This document shows, piece after piece, positions 17,701 to 24,895 of a stretch of 38,618 nucleotides of DNA. How positions within the stretch are numbered: the stretch's first letter is position 1; every line of letters begins with the position of its first letter. Source of the stretch: an uncultured Clostridia bacterium (GTDB lineage: Bacteria; Bacillota; Clostridia; Oscillospirales; Oscillospiraceae); contig CANBCW010000014.1 in NCBI GenBank assembly GCA_947367115.1, positions 1-38,618 on the forward strand. The letters run 5' to 3'. Position numbers and translations under genes: made by a program. Below the pieces are notes generated by a model that had not been told where the DNA came from, searched no databases, and saw only the letters and a program-made list of their open reading frames with translations.

Positions 17701-20700
17701 GATCAGGCTGAACGCATTCTCCAGCTCATATGCCGTGTCCGCTCTGTAATAGTAGTTGGAGTTGGTCGCGATGTTCTGAATGACCTTATCCATGGTTGCC
17801 GTTTGAATCAGGTTGTCATCTGCCAGGCAGAAGCCAATAGAATACATGGTCGCGCCAAGGCCCTTGACCGTGATCCAGTTATCGCCATTCGTATCTCTTG
17901 TATCGTTCTTACGGATTACGCGATAATCGGTATTGGCATCACCCTTAATGGCCTCAGCCATCCAATGCAGACCGTCTTCGTTATAGTAGGTCTTATTGGC
18001 ATTGGCTCCATACATCGTCTCCTCGTCAAAGGTGCCCAGCAGCCAGTTGTTCCAGTATTCCGAACCGGTCGCATTGGACTGAGAGGAGAAATAGTTATAC
18101 TGGAAGGGGGCGCCGTCGGACATGAAGATCACGAACAGGTCACGATCCGCATTATCCGCCTTGTTTTTCGCCTGAATGGCCTCACCGAGCTGATAGATCG
18201 CATCAAAGGCATAGTCGTAGTTGGTACCGGAGCTGTAGGTCAACGTATATTTTGCCATGGAGGTACCGGTATATCCATCGGTGTAGAAAGGATCCACACC
18301 CAGATCGTGGACATCCACAAACGCACCTGCGGTCAGATCTTGCGATCCGGTATAGACATCATCGCCCTCCGAAGTGGTTCGGATCGAGTTGTTAACCGTA
18401 GTATCATTCGGATCAATATAGTAGTGGCTGTCCTCATTCTTATAATAACCATTGAAGTCCGCAATGGCCACGCGGATATCCGCAGCATCGCCGGAACCGT
18501 CATCCTGCAGCTGGTTCAGCAGGTTATTCAAGGAAGCCGTCAGCACCTGCAGGCGGCTCTGATCCGATCCGCCGATCTTAGTGATCATGGAGCTGGAGGT
18601 ATCCAGCATGATGATCACGTCCGCGCCCTTCTTGGAAGGAATACCGGTGGCGCTCAGCTCGATCTGGGCAATACCGGAGGACTGGAAGTCGATGCCATCA
18701 CCGGTCTTGTCCACCATGACCGCGCCCTCATCGGGATAATCCGGGTAATCGTTTACATTCTTCTCCAGAACCTCCAGCGTAAAGTCGGTGCAAACTTCAA
18801 TCCCCGCGTATTTAACCGTCAGGTTCTTGAACTCGCCGGCGGTTGCGGTGCTGACCGCAGCGCCAGTGGAATCGGTCAGCATACCGACCTCAACCGGAAC
18901 ACGTCCGGTACTTCCATCGGCATAGGTGACGATCAGATACTGGTTGAGGCTGGCGGCGCTGCTGGTTCCCACATAAGTAACACCGGTTTTGCCGCTGATC
19001 TGCACAGACTTGATCGTGGTGATCTCAATCGGGATCTCTACGATGAGGGAATCGGCCAGATCCACACCCGCAACGGATACCAGCTTCGCTGTGATTGTCA
19101 CATTGCCGATAGCCTTGGGTGTCACGATACCATGGCTAACTGTGGCGACGCTGGTGTTGGAGGAGGACCAGACGATTTCGTAATCGCCCGTTTTCAGAAC
19201 ACTGTCCAGCCACACGGTAGCGTCGATCTTCTGAATCTGGTCAAGGGGCTGCTTGGGATCGTAGTCGATCTTCAGCTCCATCTTCTCATTGCTTCGAATC
19301 TGATGGAAGCACCATGCACTTCCAGCGGCGCTGTTTCCATCCTGATACCAGCCACGTACAATATTGCCACTCGATCCACCGTTCTGGTTCAGATGTTTAT
19401 TACTAATGGAAAGATTGGTGTTCGCAATGGTGAAAGAAGACCCATCCGTATTCAGCGTAACACTGTTGATGGCATCCGCACCGTCACCCAGCGTCGCGTC
19501 CCGGTCGCTGTCGATGCTCAGATAATTGCCGTTGGGCTCACCATAAAGCAGGCTGGTACCGTTGTAATACCATACGTGGTTGAAATCGTTGCTGGAAATC
19601 AGTTCCAGACCTTGTATCGTGCTGTCAGATGTATCCGTCGCCATATTGCCGGTCAGCACCTTGCCGGAGAGCTTGCTGGTGATCACATAAGGAATCCCCT
19701 GCTGCAGCTCGGTGACCTGTTCCATTCTTTCACCCAGAATGATAGAGGCGGTAATAAGGCCATCTGTATGATCTGTTGTGACCGCAGGGAGCTGGATGGG
19801 GATCTCCACAGCCAGAGGCGCGTTCAATTCAACACCATCCACAGCGGTCAGAGTCGCAGTGATGGTGACATTGCCGCCAGTACTACTCTGCGCTGTGACC
19901 TTGCCGTTGGCATCCACTGTCGCCAGCGAGGTATCAGAAGATGTCCAGGTAAGACTGTAAGTGCTTGTCTTGGTGCCATCCACCTTAACAGTGGGAGTCA
20001 GAGAAACGGACTTATTGGGCATCAGAATGTACTCGTTGGGGGATACGGACAGGGTAACCACCTGATCAGGAGTAAGTACCTTTAAAAAACACAAATAGCT
20101 GCCGCTGCTGAAGACACCTAAAACATTATACTCAGTGCCACCATAGCGATTGATATATTGGCTACCAGCCTTCAAATACGGCCAAAAACTATTGACTGTT
20201 GTATCAACTTCAAACGGTGTTCCCGCGTCTGCACTACCAATAGTAATATTGGTACCGTCAGTTATCATAAGTTTTGTGGTGTCAGCCGTAGCACCATTAT
20301 ATACATAGGTCCCATCATAGTACCATAAGCTGTCATACAGAGGCATATCATCCAGTGCTTCCAAACCAGTAATACTCTTATGACCATTGTATCCTTCATC
20401 ACCAGGTTTAATCACATGGTCAGATACATAAGGGCTTCCGTTATACAGGAATTTAATCACATATACATTACCCGCCACAGGGGTTTCCTGTGCGCCCACC
20501 TGATTACCGAAATGGGTAGTAGCTGTCACACTGGTATCATCCTTGGTGACTTCCACCACAGTGAGCAGAACATCGACAAAAACCTTAGATGTCGGGGCAG
20601 CATCGTTAACACTGTTCAGAGTAGCACGAATATAGACCTGACCAGGCTTCACAGTAGTAACGACACCGTTGTCATCCACAGTAGCAATAGATTCATCACA

Positions 20701-22716
20701 GGAGGACCATGTGATGCTGTAATTGGAAGTGCTGGTTTCACCTGCCAGAACACTAGGGGTCATAACGGCTGTGTCTCCAACGGTCACAACATTTTGAGAC
20801 GGTGTGACAGAAAGCGTAGCCGTTTGATTCTCAACGTACTGATTGAAAACCCATTTGCTGGCATCATCAATCGCACTCACATCGTTATAACACGTAGCAA
20901 TAGTCGAGGATGCACCGCCATGTTGGTTTAGGTACAAATACGGAGTTCCGGTACGGCGAATGGTGAAGGAATTACCGGTACATGCCTCGATAAACGGCTT
21001 TCGTGTACTGCTGTTTCCATCTCCCAGATACACATTTCCGTAGTATGCAGAATCTACAAGGTCATAAGAGATCATCAAATATGCAGAGGTACTGCTCGGG
21101 TCGCCGTAAATCAGCCCATTGGTGTCGTAATACCATTTATGCGTGCTGGTAGTGTAAGACTCATTCACCAACTGTAAGCCAGTGTGGGTGGACGCAGTAC
21201 CAGTCTTTGTTGCAGAAGTACCCGTTAACACATAACCACTCAAGTACGAGGTAATCACATAAGGAGTGTTTTTTTCCAATTGCGTTGCCTGTAGCCAATG
21301 TGACTCCAGCGTACCACTGGCACTGACAGCCTCCACATCCGCTTGCGCAACGGTATACATACTGAAATGGGTGGTCTTGAAATGTACACAACCATCTACA
21401 ATATCGCAGACCATAGTCTTATTCTTTTCGTGGTCGATCACCAGCACAGGCTTGCTGGTATCAAAGCCGTCCACAGGAATGGAAACACTGGCAGACGAAC
21501 CATAAGAGTGACCGTCCGCGAGGATATCATAGGTCTGATAGGCAGTGTATCCCTCGGGCAGCTCAGAAACATTGCCCTTGACCACCTTCAAACCGCTGAT
21601 CCTGCTGTTTCCGGCAACCACAACGCCGGTGGCATCATCACAGAGCACCTTGTTCAGCGCCACAGTCTGAGGGCTTGCATACACTCTGGTATCCGGATCG
21701 TAACCGCTCTCGCTCTTATAGCTGTTGGTCACGCCCACGGATTTCAAGTCGTGAACACCATTCTCGGAATAGCGGGCGATGGTCACCTTGTCGGAGGTGA
21801 TTGCAAACACTGTCATGGTCAGAGTCGTTTCCGTACCGGTGTTACGTCCCTCGTAATAACCCACATAGCCCGCGTTCATGTAGGTGAAGTTCAGCGTCTC
21901 GACAGCAAATTCTGTCGTGCTGGCCTGGGCAATGTTGATGTTGTCACCCTTGGCCAGATAAATAGAAGAACCGCCCAGATAATCGTCCCAGCCGTTGGAA
22001 TGGTCATGGCCGAACAGGAAGATGATATTCAGCCCCTTGGCACCGGCGTTGTTCAGCACATCAAAAATGTAATTTGCGTACATACCATCGCCATCATTTT
22101 TTGTCCGCATACTGTAATGCAGGGGCAGATGGGAAACAACAAAGATGGGCTTGCTGTAATCCGCTTTCACCTTCGCATCCAGATAGGCTTCCAGATCCGC
22201 AGCGGTTTGCTGAATGACTCCCTCCTGGATACCGCCGGATGTATATCTCCACATGTAATCTTTGTTATGGATAACATACACGCCGTAAGCATCCGCGTCA
22301 TTGGCACCGCTGGTAGACAGAGTCCCGCCTATTGACAGAGAAGCATCATGGTTGCCCTGAACGTAAATCGCGTTCTTCGAGTCTGCCAAACCGGAATACA
22401 CGCCATTCACCGCGGCCTGCAAAGCCTCCTTATTTGTCTCGCTGCTGGAAGAGCCGACATAATAGTCGCCAGCAAACAGGAAACCATCGGCGGTGGCATA
22501 GTCTTTCTTAATTGCTGTCAGAATGCTATTGACATTCGTTGCGCCTGCGGCATCATCAGCTGCCTGAAAATCCGAGCCGGCGATGACGATGACCGGATCC
22601 TCCGTCGTCGTCGCGTCTGTGGCGGAAGCAGGCAGCGTGAACTCGGGCAGCATGGGAATCACCATGCAGATCACAAGCACGAACGCCAGCAACCGTTGGA
22701 ATTGCTTCATTTTCAT
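14725..22716 (-). CDS. giant sortase-anchored surface protein: metallophosphoesterase, Ig-like repeats, VWA
   Basis: A 2663-residue protein. The signal peptide (about 1-32, ending PASA) leads to a calcineurin-like phosphoesterase with its metal ligands in order: Asp84 in AGDYY, Asn122-His123-Asp124 in GNHD, His196 in SHLP, and His237/His239 in GHDH. Then come three copies of a module (starting near 480, 745 and 1003; PYVITS...LSGxVLTG...WYY...LNQxGG), each followed by a BIG2 Ig domain (near 630, 887, 1145). A further Ig-like unit precedes a von Willebrand A domain with MIDAS motif DTSSSM at 1372. Long beta-rich regions follow to the anchor NPVTGD near 2626, a hydrophobic helix and RKRNAK, a sortase signal of NPxTG type. 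It should be wall-attached, probably an adhesin with phosphatase activity. Its promoter lies in an invertible segment. The ATG at 22716 follows GAGAGGAG. Confidence 0.9.
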   Translation of the reverse strand: MKMKQFQRLLAFVLVICMVIPMLPEFTLPASATDATTTEDPVIVIAGSDFQAADDAAGATNVNSILTAIKKDYATADGFLFAGDYYVGSSSSETNKEALQAAVNGVYSGLADSKNAIYVQGNHDASLSIGGTLSTSGANDADAYGVYVIHNKDYMWRYTSGGIQEGVIQQTAADLEAYLDAKVKADYSKPIFVVSHLPLHYSMRTKNDGDGMYANYIFDVLNNAGAKGLNIIFLFGHDHSNGWDDYLGGSSIYLAKGDNINIAQASTTEFAVETLNFTYMNAGYVGYYEGRNTGTETTLTMTVFAITSDKVTIARYSENGVHDLKSVGVTNSYKSESGYDPDTRVYASPQTVALNKVLCDDATGVVVAGNSRISGLKVVKGNVSELPEGYTAYQTYDILADGHSYGSSASVSIPVDGFDTSKPVLVIDHEKNKTMVCDIVDGCVHFKTTHFSMYTVAQADVEAVSASGTLESHWLQATQLEKNTPYVITSYLSGYVLTGTSATKTGTASTHTGLQLVNESYTTSTHKWYYDTNGLIYGDPSSTSAYLMISYDLVDSAYYGNVYLGDGNSSTRKPFIEACTGNSFTIRRTGTPYLYLNQHGGASSTIATCYNDVSAIDDASKWVFNQYVENQTATLSVTPSQNVVTVGDTAVMTPSVLAGETSTSNYSITWSSCDESIATVDDNGVVTTVKPGQVYIRATLNSVNDAAPTSKVFVDVLLTVVEVTKDDTSVTATTHFGNQVGAQETPVAGNVYVIKFLYNGSPYVSDHVIKPGDEGYNGHKSITGLEALDDMPLYDSLWYYDGTYVYNGATADTTKLMITDGTNITIGSADAGTPFEVDTTVNSFWPYLKAGSQYINRYGGTEYNVLGVFSSGSYLCFLKVLTPDQVVTLSVSPNEYILMPNKSVSLTPTVKVDGTKTSTYSLTWTSSDTSLATVDANGKVTAQSSTGGNVTITATLTAVDGVELNAPLAVEIPIQLPAVTTDHTDGLITASIILGERMEQVTELQQGIPYVITSKLSGKVLTGNMATDTSDSTIQGLELISSNDFNHVWYYNGTSLLYGEPNGNYLSIDSDRDATLGDGADAINSVTLNTDGSSFTIANTNLSISNKHLNQNGGSSGNIVRGWYQDGNSAAGSAWCFHQIRSNEKMELKIDYDPKQPLDQIQKIDATVWLDSVLKTGDYEIVWSSSNTSVATVSHGIVTPKAIGNVTITAKLVSVAGVDLADSLIVEIPIEITTIKSVQISGKTGVTYVGTSSAASLNQYLIVTYADGSTGRVPVEVGMLTDSTGAAVSTATAGEFKNLTVKYAGIEVCTDFTLEVLEKNVNDYPDYPDEGAVMVDKTGDGIDFQSSGIAQIELSATGIPSKKGADVIIMLDTSSSMITKIGGSDQSRLQVLTASLNNLLNQLQDDGSGDAADIRVAIADFNGYYKNEDSHYYIDPNDTTVNNSIRTTSEGDDVYTGSQDLTAGAFVDVHDLGVDPFYTDGYTGTSMAKYTLTYSSGTNYDYAFDAIYQLGEAIQAKNKADNADRDLFVIFMSDGAPFQYNYFSSQSNATGSEYWNNWLLGTFDEETMYGANANKTYYNEDGLHWMAEAIKGDANTDYRVIRKNDTRDTNGDNWITVKGLGATMYSIGFCLADDNLIQTATMDKVIQNIATNSNYYYRADTAYELENAFSLITNEIFYAATDAYFVDTMGAYYDIQLGTHNYEVVVGTAKETRTITPVIQFKSYSIYTRQDFMNGLCVETQIGTRKTDSNGNYIYTLMEEVTFNEAGTEAYSNVLGSGNILSGDVICASTFYYNTTSAEVTITEGTKTITIPAESFHWKLGTISTTELCLSYYVYLTDSLEGKRPAGIYDTNEHAELFYTNYLGNACSQEVPTPKLPWQQATVGYGFYLVDENGNPIVNQTTGNTGSFDKAVKLTDPVYKYFLLNSDGSGFEAGHLVEAGTALPDGYELYDSAAAYQVQMNSNGSGSYTIYKSDAVGTKTTYVVGVGSSAVTGGDADGETVNTLGYTTASTVVWFAVKATTKVVPDTVVIDFGLPVDIHPLVNDLMMSTGNAVLAGIGLYDSSLTYTATLDADFVDTEWLTIGTYGKAQITATGADNMKNAVIRYVPATMQMDKEVTFTYAVHYTGTVGSQGYYYSTVTVIPATTIYYEDNFKAVDGSDYITYSTYTQTGSNTANKLDNHTWVKVEDADDNTPSGSQAEDRPGDFNISFGNIDANNLYGYDGAYAAMKMYSNGSAMKFTAGIAGSTVTYGTAEFTFKGTGFDVISLTSSDTGTIVVEVDDLNVTNENGVAEYYYVVDTYYGYKYGDDPSTTEEKNVWYVDTNSTDALYQVPVIKAEYAEYSQYKVTITVTYADFFDHKMENGQYSSYDFYLDAIRIYDPANDGVGNSTIQDAYVADGEGWPSYQELRNMIITANTFDSLGENDSVDGIVFIDGNSALTNDNASQKNPLTGKSYAISDYANFGPNNELYLAPNQAIAFNLADASNVASIQIALKSVGDFATGTNGSVNNIPDGSGAASVKIYDATDTSKTNVISTDSVGTATDMYYDITDLMGKTVIIQNAGSEGILSITNVKITYKADPDGTNNTVMLSATSNTGVLALAALNAVEEEEQPEQPGENVPGTDVEENPVTGDLNIEIVSMVVLTACVMTLAVLVLAETRKRNAK

Positions 22717-22777
22717 TGTTCATTCTCCTCTCCCGGTAGGGTTTTGCTACCACAATCAGATAAATACACATTCTCGC

Positions 22778-22807
22778 GTTACCGCATAATGCTCATTATG
22801 CGGTAAC
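22778..22807. repeat. recombination site 1 (near-palindrome, gene-proximal)
   Basis: Arms GTTACCGCATAATG (14 bp) and its exact complement surround the 2-nt core CT. The 27 bases at 22780-22806 are the exact reverse complement of site 2. The site lies in the 5' leader of the giant surface gene, where the RNA could also form a hairpin about 62 bases before the ATG. Confidence 0.85.
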
Positions 22808-22856
22808 AAACTCTCAGATGATCAAGGCGTATTAATCCTTAAATTGAATCAGTATG

Positions 22857-22885
22857 AATATATCATATAAAGTTTCGAATTGCAA
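22857..22885 (-). promoter_or_regulatory. promoter of the giant surface gene, inside the invertible segment
   Basis: On the minus strand: TTGCAA at 22880-22885, a 17-base spacer, TATATT at 22857-22862, with an extended TGA before the -10. The leader would be about 130 bases and include recombination site 1. No equally good promoter lies between site 1 and the start codon. Confidence 0.78.
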
Positions 22886-22934
22886 CTTCTTTTTGGGAAA
22901 ATTAGGGGAAGCTAACACAAAACAAAATATATCA

Positions 22935-22966
22935 GGCCGATGCGAATTTTGACGATCGCATCGGCC
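22935..22966. terminator. bidirectional terminator inside the invertible segment
   Basis: An 11-bp perfect stem (GGCCGATGCGA and complement) with a 10-base loop has T-rich tails on both sides (ATATATTTTGTTTT on the minus strand, TGTTTTCTTTTC on the plus strand). It separates recombinase transcription from the surface gene in either orientation. Confidence 0.75.
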
Positions 22967-23033
22967 CAAACCTGTTTTCTTTTCTTGCGCGTCACGCGTT
23001 TCCCTGTTCTGCCGCATATGTACCGCCCTCCGC

Positions 23034-23060
23034 TTACCGCATAATGAGCATTATGCGGTA
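23034..23060. repeat. recombination site 2 (near-palindrome, recombinase-proximal)
   Basis: Arms TACCGCATAATG and its complement surround the 2-nt core AG, the reverse of the CT in site 1. It ends 5 bases from the recombinase stop codon. No T-run follows on the minus strand, so it is not simply the recombinase terminator. Confidence 0.85.
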
Positions 23061-23065
23061 TTTTT

Positions 23066-23905
23066 CTATATCACCAGCCCCAGCCGTTCCAGCTGCCGCA
23101 CATGCTCCATTCCACTGACACAGGTATAGATCCGGGTGGTATTCACATTGGTGTGTCCCAGTACATCCGCCAGTCTGCTCAGATCCTTGGACACCTTATA
23201 ATACAGGCACGCAAACAGGTGCCGCAGATTGTGCGGAAACACCTTCGTCCGCTCCACCCCCGCGGTTTTGCACAGCGCCTTCATTTCATGCAGAATATTG
23301 CTCCTGTCCAACGGCCTTCCGCTCTTTGTAACAAAGAGTTGCCCGGCACGAATCCCCTGCTCCTTGGCATAGCGCTTGAGCTCCCTGCACAGATCCGCAG
23401 GCAGCAACACCTGCCTGATCTTGCCCTTTAGGGAAACGGTAGCTCGTCCTCTGCGTACCGCTTCCATCGTGATAAACCGCACCTCACTGACGCGGATACC
23501 TGTGGCGCACATTGTCTGCATCAGCACATACAGGCGTGTATTGCCCCGCTCCTTTGCTGCTTGCAGCAGCCGGAAGTACTCCGCTTTGGTCAGCTCCCGC
23601 TCTTTCTCCCGGAAGGACTGCCTCTGAATTTTCAGCGATTTCACAACGCAGTCATACCATCCCTGCTCTTTAAAAAAACAGTTGATCGCCGCCAGCATGG
23701 AGTTAACGCTGGCAGGCGCATACCGTTCCACCAGCTCCTGTTTATAGCGGATCACCAATTCCTTTGTAATGACTTTTCCCCCGGCGAACCGATAAAACGT
23801 TTCTAAATCCCGGAGGTATTTATCGACCGTGGCCTTACTTTTCTCCTCGCCCACAAGGGTCGCGCGAAAGCCGTTGAGCATTGTCAATTCCATTACATGT
23901 TCCAT
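23066..23905 (-). CDS. tyrosine recombinase (XerC/D-like), likely invertase of the promoter switch
   Basis: A 279-residue site-specific recombinase with the usual two domains. The N-terminal SAM-like DNA-binding part (about 5-85: KATVDKYLRDLETFYRFAG, PASVNSMLAAINCFF) precedes the catalytic domain. All active-site residues are present: Arg138 in GIRVSE, Lys160 or Lys162 in LKGKIRQ, His225 and Arg228 in PHNLRH, His251 in LGHTN and the nucleophile Tyr260 in RIYT. The stop codon is 5 bases from recombination site 2, which points to that site pair as its substrate. It is shorter than phage integrases and lacks the arm-binding domain, as is usual for promoter-inverting recombinases of gut Firmicutes. 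The ATG at 23905 follows GAGGAGAACGAAT. Confidence 0.9.
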   Translation of the reverse strand: MEHVMELTMLNGFRATLVGEEKSKATVDKYLRDLETFYRFAGGKVITKELVIRYKQELVERYAPASVNSMLAAINCFFKEQGWYDCVVKSLKIQRQSFREKERELTKAEYFRLLQAAKERGNTRLYVLMQTMCATGIRVSEVRFITMEAVRRGRATVSLKGKIRQVLLPADLCRELKRYAKEQGIRAGQLFVTKSGRPLDRSNILHEMKALCKTAGVERTKVFPHNLRHLFACLYYKVSKDLSRLADVLGHTNVNTTRIYTCVSGMEHVRQLERLGLVI

Positions 23906-23943
23906 ATTCGTTCTCCTCGTTTCTGAATTGCCTGAGCACCAAA

Positions 23944-23991
23944 TCACGGCAGCAGGTAGTGTTGGTATTGTTCCGCCACGCTGTCCGCCAT
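23944..23991 (-). CDS. possible 15-residue upstream ORF before the recombinase
   Basis: ATG to TGA encodes MADSVAEQYQHYLLP, ending 38 bases before the recombinase ATG. The ribosome site is weak (AAAAAG). It could be a leader peptide tuning recombinase translation or mere chance. Confidence 0.2.
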   Translation of the reverse strand: MADSVAEQYQHYLLP

Positions 23992-24123
23992 ATTCTTTTT
24001 AACACTTTTTCTTGCTTTGTGAAAGGCTCAGGATTCGTTTCCAAATATTGCGCTGTTTGCCGAAAACGTGCAGGCATAGTGATTTCAAATCTGGCAAAGC
24101 TATGTTTGCGGAAAGAAAAAAGA

Positions 24124-24164
24124 CGTTTTCCCGGTGGAAAGCGCCTTGGCTTTCCGGGAAAACG
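24124..24164. terminator. hairpin before the spore-protein remnant
   Basis: Two stacked stems (CGTTTTCCC with its complement, then GGAAAGC with its complement) are separated by a GGT bulge. T-run TCTTTTTTC follows on the minus strand. It could stop antisense transcription toward the recombinase gene, or fold in the leader of the plus-strand spore-protein mRNA. Confidence 0.5.
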
Positions 24165-24184
24165 AAAAAAGGAGAGAAAACGGT

Positions 24185-24286
24185 ATGAAGAGCAACAACC
24201 AGATCAATGTTCCCCAGGCGCGTGAGGCTATGGACAAGTTCAAGATGCAGGCCGCTTCCGACAAGGGTGTACCTTCTACATCTTAA
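24185..24286 (+). pseudogene. truncated alpha/beta-type small acid-soluble spore protein
   Basis: A strong ribosome site (AAGGAGAG) precedes a 33-residue ORF, MKSNNQINVPQAREAMDKFK, then MQAASDKGVPSTS. The part up to DKGV matches the N-terminal half of alpha/beta spore proteins, which coat DNA in the spore: the VPQA(R/K)xAxDxxK helix and a segment like the Gpr protease cut site. Full-length relatives are 60-90 residues, with a second DNA-contacting helix and GGxMxKKxI near the end; here the match stops at DKGV and the frame closes five codons later. The following 130 bases have no remaining spore-protein frame that I can see. This supports a spore-forming host, but the gene is probably dead. 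Confidence 0.7.
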
Positions 24287-24428
24287 ACCCCATTCCCGTT
24301 ATGTTAGACCAAAAAACTAATTTCACCTGCGTTTCTTCCAATTTTCTTACATAATTGGGAATAACTCAACGAAAATGATTCCTAAAATACAAATTACCCT
24401 TGGCTGCAAAGTCAAAACCTCCGGCTAA

Positions 24429-24455
24429 GTGAAGTTGTAAGATAAAGGTAGACAC
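24429..24455 (+). repeat. left terminal inverted repeat of the IS
   Basis: Begins GTGAAGTTGT and ends GTAGACAC; pairs with the right end in 19 of 27 positions by hand alignment. Confidence 0.75.
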
Positions 24456-24517
24456 ATGGAAAACCACCATGTTGTCTACCTTTTCTTTATGCTAAAATAT
24501 AGTTGGAGGTGGTACAA

Positions 24518-24895
24518 ATGAGGAAAGGTCAAACAAAGCGAGTGTGGACACCAGAGCAAAAATCAGAGATTGTACATAAGCATCTGGATGATCATATCTC
24601 AGTGCGAACACTGGAAAGAGAATACACTGCGGATAGGAGCATGATCTGCCGGTGGGTAAAGGAGTATATTGCAGGAGGAGAATCTGCATTTATACCAAAA
24701 GGTCATCCCGGAAATCATTTTGCAGCATTACATGTCAGCAAGAGTCTATCCGAGTTAGAGCGGTTACGGCTCATGGTAGCGAAACTGAAAATTGAAAATG
24801 AACGGTTAAAAAAAGGATATTGGGTGGAAGGAGTTGGTGCAAACAAGGTATTCGTTACTGGACGCAACAAGAATATGAAATTATCGAAACACTAA
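24518..24895 (+). CDS. IS3-family transposase OrfA (helix-turn-helix)
   Basis: A 125-residue DNA-binding subunit that recognises the IS ends. The N-terminal helix-turn-helix (WTPEQKSEIVHKHLDDH, then ISVRTLEREYTADRSMICRWVKEY) is followed by a leucine-zipper-like stretch (LSELERLRLMVAKLKIENERLKK) for multimerisation. GGAGGT lies 7 bases before the ATG at 24518; an in-frame TTG at 24503 is less likely. Its 3' end overlaps orfB in the -1 frame. Confidence 0.88.
   Translation: MRKGQTKRVWTPEQKSEIVHKHLDDHISVRTLEREYTADRSMICRWVKEYIAGGESAFIPKGHPGNHFAALHVSKSLSELERLRLMVAKLKIENERLKKGYWVEGVGANKVFVTGRNKNMKLSKH
24808..24814 (+). promoter_or_regulatory. programmed -1 frameshift site between orfA and orfB
   Basis: Seven A's read as A AAA AAA in the orfA frame. 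A -1 slip there continues as AGG ATA TTG into the orfB frame, giving the OrfAB transposase, as in other IS3-family elements. Confidence 0.8.

Larger units (their letters stand above)
22780..23060. other. invertible promoter segment (phase-variation switch)
   Basis: About 227 bases lie between two 27-bp sites in opposite orientation, next to a tyrosine recombinase gene. The segment carries one good promoter pointing to the giant surface gene and one bidirectional terminator hairpin, but no gene. Inversion would turn the promoter toward the 3' end of the recombinase gene and leave the surface gene behind the terminator. The drawn orientation is therefore ON. Inversion itself is inferred from layout, not shown. 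Confidence 0.82.

Noticed and set aside
15646..20085. A 1479-codon open frame on the plus strand opposite the giant surface gene
   Set aside because: Its composition (Ile, Arg, His and Gly runs) fits antisense of Ig-rich coding sequence. The minus-strand frame has clear domains end to end.
23034..23060. Reading the palindrome after the recombinase as an ordinary terminator
   Set aside because: No T-run follows on the minus strand, and an exact inverted copy lies 250 bases away at the other side of the promoter segment.
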